This document shows, piece by piece, positions 59,520 to 64,000 of a stretch of 64,000 bases of DNA (position 1 is the stretch's first letter; each line of letters starts with the position of its first letter). A model generated the notes under the pieces. It was not told the DNA's origin. It did not search any database and worked only from the letters and a program-made list of their open reading frames with translations. The position numbers were made by a program, and so were the translations under genes. The DNA comes from Rugamonas brunnea (GTDB lineage Bacteria > Pseudomonadota > Gammaproteobacteria > Burkholderiales > Burkholderiaceae_D): assembly GCF_014042345.1 (NCBI RefSeq), contig NZ_JACEZT010000015.1, positions 62,001 through 126,000 on the forward strand, given 5' to 3'.

Positions 59520-61004
59520 TCAATTTGCGCGCGTGCGGGCACCTGCTCCGACGCCTGCGCCGGCGCCCGCCGCAGCCACCTGCCCACCGCCCTCCTCCTG
59601 CCAGCCGCCGCCCAGCACCTTGTACAGCGTGACGGCATTGCTGGCCTTGGCCAGGCGCGCCGTGATCAGGCTTTGCCGGGCCGCGTACAGCGCGCGCTGC
59701 GACACCAGCGCGTTCAGGTAGGACTCGGCGCCCTTCTCATAGCGCGCCTCGTGGATGCGGAAGCTCTTGTCCGACGCGTCGGCCAGCGCCTGCTGCGAGG
59801 CCAGTCGCTCGTCCAGCGTGCCGCGCTGGGCCAGCGCGTCGGCCACGTCGCGGAACGCGCTCTGGATCGCCTTGTCGTATTTAGCGACAGCGATGTCGCG
59901 GTCCACCTTGGCGATAGTGAGGTTGGCGCGGTTGGCGCCGCCGTCGAAGATCGGCAGGCGGATCTGCGGCATGAAAGTCCACGCCGAGGAGCCGCCCTTG
60001 AACAGGCCGGCCAGATCGCCGCTGGCGCTGCCCGCCGTCGCCGTCAGCGAAATGCTGGGGAAGAAGGCGGCGCGCGCAGCGCCGATGTTGGCGTTGGCCG
60101 CGCGCAGCGTCCGTTCCGCCTGCAGCACGTCGGGCCGGCGCAACAGCACGTCGGACGGCATGCCCTCCGGCAGGCTGGCCGTTTGCGTCACTGCTTCCAG
60201 TTCGCCCTGCGGCAGCAAGTCATCCGGCACGGCGCCGCCCACCAGCAGCGTGAGCGCGTTGCGGTCCTGCGCCACTTGCGCCGTGTAGACGGCCATCTCG
60301 TTGCGGGCCGCCTCCACGCTGCTTTGCGCTTCGTACATGTCGACGCCGGAGGTGGCGCCAGCGGCAAAGCGGCGCTGGCTCAGTTCATAGCTGATCTGCT
60401 GGCTCTTGAGCGTGTCGGCCGCCAGCGCCAGCCGCTGCTGGTCCGCCACCAGCGTCAGGTAGCTGTTGACCACCTCTGCCACCAGGCTGATTTGCGCGGC
60501 GCGGCGCGCTTCCTCCGTGCCCAGGTAGGTTTGCAAGCCCGCCTCGGACAGGTTGCGTACCTTGCCGAAGAAGTCCAGCTCATACGATGCCACACCCAGC
60601 CCGCCGCTGTACTGGCGGCTGATGGCTGCTTCGCCATCCGGCCGCATGTTGGCCGGCGTCCGTGCCGCGTTCTGGCTCATGGAAGCGGATACGGACGGCA
60701 GCTGCGCCGCGCTGGTCACGCCGTACTGGGCGCGTGCCTTCTCGATATTGAGCGCAGCCACCCGCAAGTCGCGGTTGTTGGCCAGCGCCAGCGCGATCAC
60801 CTGGCGCAGGCGCGCATCGGTGAAGTAGTCGCGCCAGGCGATATCGGCGGCGGCCTGCGTTCCGGGCGCGGTGGGCGCGGGCTTGTAGGCGTCGCCAGAC
60901 GGCCAGGCTTGCGCCACTGGCGCCAGCGGCTGCTGGTACACGGGCGCCAGGCTGCAGCCGGACAGCAGCACGGCCGCCGCGATGGAAATCAAGGTCTTGT
61001 TCAT
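59520..61004 (-). CDS. RND efflux outer-membrane factor (NodT family), pump 2
   Basis: A 494-residue TolC-family lipoprotein (lipobox LLSGC), strongly similar throughout to the factor at 43539 (for example SCSLAPVYQQPLAPVA against SCSLAPVYVRPAMPVA-like start, and RRPDVLQAERTLRAANANIG against RRPDVLEAERALQAANANIG). A C-terminal Ala/Gly-rich tail of about 25 residues is absent from pump 1. It begins five bases after the permease stop codon. Confidence 0.92.
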   Translation of the reverse strand: MNKTLISIAAAVLLSGCSLAPVYQQPLAPVAQAWPSGDAYKPAPTAPGTQAAADIAWRDYFTDARLRQVIALALANNRDLRVAALNIEKARAQYGVTSAAQLPSVSASMSQNAARTPANMRPDGEAAISRQYSGGLGVASYELDFFGKVRNLSEAGLQTYLGTEEARRAAQISLVAEVVNSYLTLVADQQRLALAADTLKSQQISYELSQRRFAAGATSGVDMYEAQSSVEAARNEMAVYTAQVAQDRNALTLLVGGAVPDDLLPQGELEAVTQTASLPEGMPSDVLLRRPDVLQAERTLRAANANIGAARAAFFPSISLTATAGSASGDLAGLFKGGSSAWTFMPQIRLPIFDGGANRANLTIAKVDRDIAVAKYDKAIQSAFRDVADALAQRGTLDERLASQQALADASDKSFRIHEARYEKGAESYLNALVSQRALYAARQSLITARLAKASNAVTLYKVLGGGWQEEGGGQVAAAGAGAGVGAGARTRAN

Positions 61005-61009
61005 ATGCT

Positions 61010-64000
61010 TTACTCCGCAACAGCGGTTGGAGCCACCACCCCGCGCTTGGCGGCGAACAGGCCGCGCACCAGCACGAAGAACAGTGGCACGAAGAAGATG
61101 CCGAGGAAGGTGGCCGACAGCATGCCGCCCAACACCCCCACGCCAATGGCGTTCTGGCTGCCCGAACCGGCGCCGTTGGCCACGGCCAGCGGCAGCACGC
61201 CCAGGCCGAACGCGATCGACGTCATCAGGATGGGGCGCAGCCGCAGGCGCACGGCCTGCAGCGTGGCCTGGTGCAGCGGGATGCCCTGCTCCTGCAGCTC
61301 CTTGGCGAATTCCACGATCAGGATCGCGTTCTTGGCCGCCAGACCCACCACGGTCAGCAGGCCGACCTGGAAGTACAAGTCGTTCGACAGGTGGAAGGCC
61401 CAGGTGCCCAGCACGGCGCCGATCACGCCCAGCGGCACCACCAGCAGCACCGAGAACGGCACCGACCAGCTTTCATACAACGCGGCCAGGCACAGGAACA
61501 CGATCAGGATCGAGATCGAGTACAGGGCCGGCGTTTGCGCGCCCGAATCGCGTTCCTCGGTCGACAGGCCGGTCCACTCGTAACCGATACCCGGCGGCAG
61601 CTGGGCCGCCATCTTCTCCATCTCGGCCATGGCCACACCCGAGCTCTGGCCCGGCGCCGGCATGCCCAGGATTTCCACGGACGGCATGCCGTTGTAGCGT
61701 TCCAGGCGCGGCGAGGCGTAGATCCACTGGCCGCTCGCGAAGGCGGAGAACGGCACCATCTCGCCGGCCGCATTGCGCACGAACCATTTGCCCAGGTCTT
61801 CCGGCACCATGCGCGCATCGGCCTGGCCCTGCATGTAGACCTTCTTCACGCGGCCACGGTCGACGAAGTCATTCACATATGCGCCGCCCCACGCGGTGCT
61901 GAGCACCTTGTTGACGTCGGCGATGGCCAGGCCCAGTGTGGCGGCCTGCTGCTGGTCCACCGTGATCTTGTACTGCGGCGTGTCTTCCTGGCCGTTGGGA
62001 CGCACGCCCACCAGCAGCGGATTCTTGGACGCCATGCCCAGCAACTGGTTACGGGCCGCCATCAGCGCGTCGTGGCCCACGCCACCCTGGTCCTGCAATT
62101 GCAGGTCGAAGCCGCTGGCGTTACCCAGCTCCAGCACGGCCGGCGGTGCGAACGCGAACACCATCGCGTCCTTGATGCGCGAGAACGCGCCCATGGCACG
62201 GCCCACCACGGCCGGTGCGCGCAGGGTGGCGCCCTTGCGCTCCTCCCAGTCCTTCAGGCGCACGAAGGCGATACCCGTGTTCTGGCCATTGCCGCCGAAG
62301 CTGAAGCCGGCCACCGTGAAGATGGACTGCACGGCATCCTTTTCGTCCACCATGAAGTGATGTTCAACCTGGTCCAGCACCTTCAGCGTGCGCTGCTGGG
62401 TGGCGCCGGTGGGCAGTTGCACCTGGGCGAACAGCACGCCCTGGTCTTCCGCCGGCAGGAACGAGGTAGGCAAGCGCATGAAGGCCAGCGCCAGCACGGC
62501 CAGCAGGATCGCGTACAGCGCCATCGAACGCCCGCCGCGGCGCAGGATCGCGCCCACCCAGCCCTGGTAACGGCTGCTGCCGCGCTCGAAGCTGCGGTTG
62601 AACCAGCCGAAGAAGCCGGTGCTGGCCGCATGATGACCCTTTTCCACCGGCTTGAGGAAGGTCGCGCACAGGGCCGGCGTGAACACCATCGCCACCAGCA
62701 CCGACAGCACCATGGCCGACACGATGGTGACGGCGAACTGGCGGTAGATCACGCCGGTGGAGCCGCCAAAGAAGGCCATGGGCACGAACACGGCCGACAG
62801 CACCAGGGCGATGCCCACCAGCGCGCCCGTGATCTGGCCCATCGATTTGCGGGTCGCCTCCTTCGGCGACAAGCCCTCTTCCGTCATCACCCGTTCCACG
62901 TTCTCCACCACCACGATGGCGTCGTCCACCAGCAGGCCGATGGCCAGCACCATGGCGAACATGGTCAGCGTGTTGATCGAATAGCCGAGTGCCGCCAGCA
63001 CGCCGAAGGTGCCCAGCAACACAACCGGCACGGCCATGGTCGGGATCAGCGTGGCGCGCACGTTTTGCAGGAACAGGTACATGACGAGGAACACCAGCAC
63101 GATGGCCTCGGCCAGCGTCTTGACCACTTCCTCGATCGACAGCGTGACGAACGGCGTGGTGTCATAGGCCACCACGGCCTTCATCCCGGCCGGGAACTGC
63201 TTGCCCATCAAGTCGATCTTGTGCTTGACGGCGGCGGCCGTGTCGAGCGCGTTGGCGCCCGTGGCCAGCTTGATCGCCACGCCGGTGGCGGCATGGCCGT
63301 TGTAGCGCGCCACGGTGTTGTAGCTTTCGCTGCCCAGCTCCATGCGGGCCACGTCGCGCAGGCGCACGGTGGCGCCGTTGGCGGAGGTCTTGAGCAGGAT
63401 GGCGCCGAACTGTTCGGCCGTCTGCAAACGGCTTTGCGCCGTCACGGTGGCGTTCAATTGCTGGCCCGGCACGGCGGGCGCGCCGCCCAGCTCACCGGCC
63501 GACACTTCCGTGTTCTGCGCCGTGATGGCCGCGCTCACGTCGGCCGGCGTCAACTGGTAGCTTTGCAGCTTGGCCGGATCGAGCCAGATGCGCATCGCGT
63601 ACTGGGAACCGAACAGCGTCACGTCGCCTACGCCCTGCACGCGGCTGAGCGGGTCGATCACGTTGGCGGCCACGTAGTCACCCAGGTCGGCCTGCTTCAT
63701 GCTGCCGTCCTCGGAGATGAAGCCCAGCACCATCAGGAAGTTCTTGGTGGCCTTGGACACCACCAGCCCCTGCTGCGTCACGGGGGCCGGCAACAGTGGC
63801 GTGGCCAGTTGCAGCTTGTTCTGCACCTGCACCTGCGCGATGTCGGGATTGGTGCCGTTCTGGAAGGTCAGCGTGATGTTGATGCCGCCGGCCGAATCGC
63901 TGGACGAGGACATGTAGCGCAAGCCGTCGATGCCCTTCATCTTCTGTTCGATCACCTGGGTGACGGCATCTTCCACCGTGCGGGCCGAGGCGCCGGGATA
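61010..64000 (-). CDS. HAE1-type RND efflux permease (AcrB-like), pump 2, N-terminus outside window
   Basis: At least 996 residues of an AcrB-type permease; about 50 N-terminal residues lie beyond the right edge, judged from pump 1, where the segment YPGASAKTVEDAV (here YPGASARTVEDAV at the edge) falls near residue 50. GLLVDDAIVVVENVERV with the proton-relay Asp pair and the closing ATFLGIFFVPLFFVLVRGL are intact. Highly similar to the permease at 44945. The adaptor gene, if order is conserved, lies to the right. Confidence 0.93.
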   Translation of the reverse strand, partial: YPGASARTVEDAVTQVIEQKMKGIDGLRYMSSSSDSAGGINITLTFQNGTNPDIAQVQVQNKLQLATPLLPAPVTQQGLVVSKATKNFLMVLGFISEDGSMKQADLGDYVAANVIDPLSRVQGVGDVTLFGSQYAMRIWLDPAKLQSYQLTPADVSAAITAQNTEVSAGELGGAPAVPGQQLNATVTAQSRLQTAEQFGAILLKTSANGATVRLRDVARMELGSESYNTVARYNGHAATGVAIKLATGANALDTAAAVKHKIDLMGKQFPAGMKAVVAYDTTPFVTLSIEEVVKTLAEAIVLVFLVMYLFLQNVRATLIPTMAVPVVLLGTFGVLAALGYSINTLTMFAMVLAIGLLVDDAIVVVENVERVMTEEGLSPKEATRKSMGQITGALVGIALVLSAVFVPMAFFGGSTGVIYRQFAVTIVSAMVLSVLVAMVFTPALCATFLKPVEKGHHAASTGFFGWFNRSFERGSSRYQGWVGAILRRGGRSMALYAILLAVLALAFMRLPTSFLPAEDQGVLFAQVQLPTGATQQRTLKVLDQVEHHFMVDEKDAVQSIFTVAGFSFGGNGQNTGIAFVRLKDWEERKGATLRAPAVVGRAMGAFSRIKDAMVFAFAPPAVLELGNASGFDLQLQDQGGVGHDALMAARNQLLGMASKNPLLVGVRPNGQEDTPQYKITVDQQQAATLGLAIADVNKVLSTAWGGAYVNDFVDRGRVKKVYMQGQADARMVPEDLGKWFVRNAAGEMVPFSAFASGQWIYASPRLERYNGMPSVEILGMPAPGQSSGVAMAEMEKMAAQLPPGIGYEWTGLSTEERDSGAQTPALYSISILIVFLCLAALYESWSVPFSVLLVVPLGVIGAVLGTWAFHLSNDLYFQVGLLTVVGLAAKNAILIVEFAKELQEQGIPLHQATLQAVRLRLRPILMTSIAFGLGVLPLAVANGAGSGSQNAIGVGVLGGMLSATFLGIFFVPLFFVLVRGLFAAKRGVVAPTAVAE

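Overview
The window is GC-rich, densely coded and betaproteobacterial in character. A PEP-CTERM protein, trimeric porins of the Burkholderiales type, pntAB and a feruloyl-CoA cluster together suggest the Oxalobacteraceae (Massilia/Duganella-like); this is an inference from gene content, since no rRNA is present. No insertion sequence, prophage or CRISPR array was seen.

Layout. (1) 1-8.05 kb: a ferulate/hydroxycinnamate catabolic operon on the minus strand (ech, vdh, an acyl-CoA dehydrogenase, fcs, then the start of a probable amidohydrolase), with a divergent MarR regulator and a LysR regulator. (2) 8.2-10.5 kb: a Cache-domain protein and a tannase/feruloyl-esterase lipoprotein. An operator-like site upstream of the esterase resembles the two sites between ech and marR. 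(3) 10.9-18.3 kb: a PEP-CTERM protein, cueR with its own MerR-type promoter, pntAB, an SDR with an APH-like kinase, and a LysR regulator. (4) 18.3-21.1 kb: a relic of an efflux-pump adaptor gene, an AI-2E family protein and a small membrane protein.

(5) 21.2-43.3 kb is the most unusual part. An AraC regulator is divergent from a Baeyer-Villiger-type monooxygenase and an alpha/beta hydrolase. Facing them, 16 consecutive minus-strand genes run from 43170 down to 24702: two tandem copies of a Tat-exported flavin amine oxidase plus an anchored diheme cytochrome c, a seven-helix-like membrane protein, a PuuB/OrdL-type oxidoreductase, a TetR regulator, a DUF1329/DUF1302/MMPL-RND/YCF48 envelope module, a second paralogous TetR regulator, an outer-membrane barrel, a small periplasmic-binding-like protein, a chemoreceptor and a third TetR regulator. 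Very similar dyads (GTAC/GTAT ... ACCAAA type) lie before four of these transcription units and before the membrane gene at 20412-21062, suggesting one TetR-controlled regulon. I read the region as an uptake, sensing and oxidation system for an unknown, probably hydrophobic, amine-containing compound.

(6) 43.5-49.9 kb: a complete TetR-regulated RND efflux pump (adaptor, HAE1 permease, outer-membrane factor). (7) 50.2-57.8 kb: an aspartate-utilisation module with a LysR regulator, a dicarboxylate/amino-acid symporter, a periplasmic binding protein, a tandem-domain Asp/Glu racemase, aspartase and a porin. (8) 57.9-64 kb: tRNA-Pro(GGG), an FAH-family hydrolase, a TetR regulator and a second RND pump, whose permease runs off the right edge.
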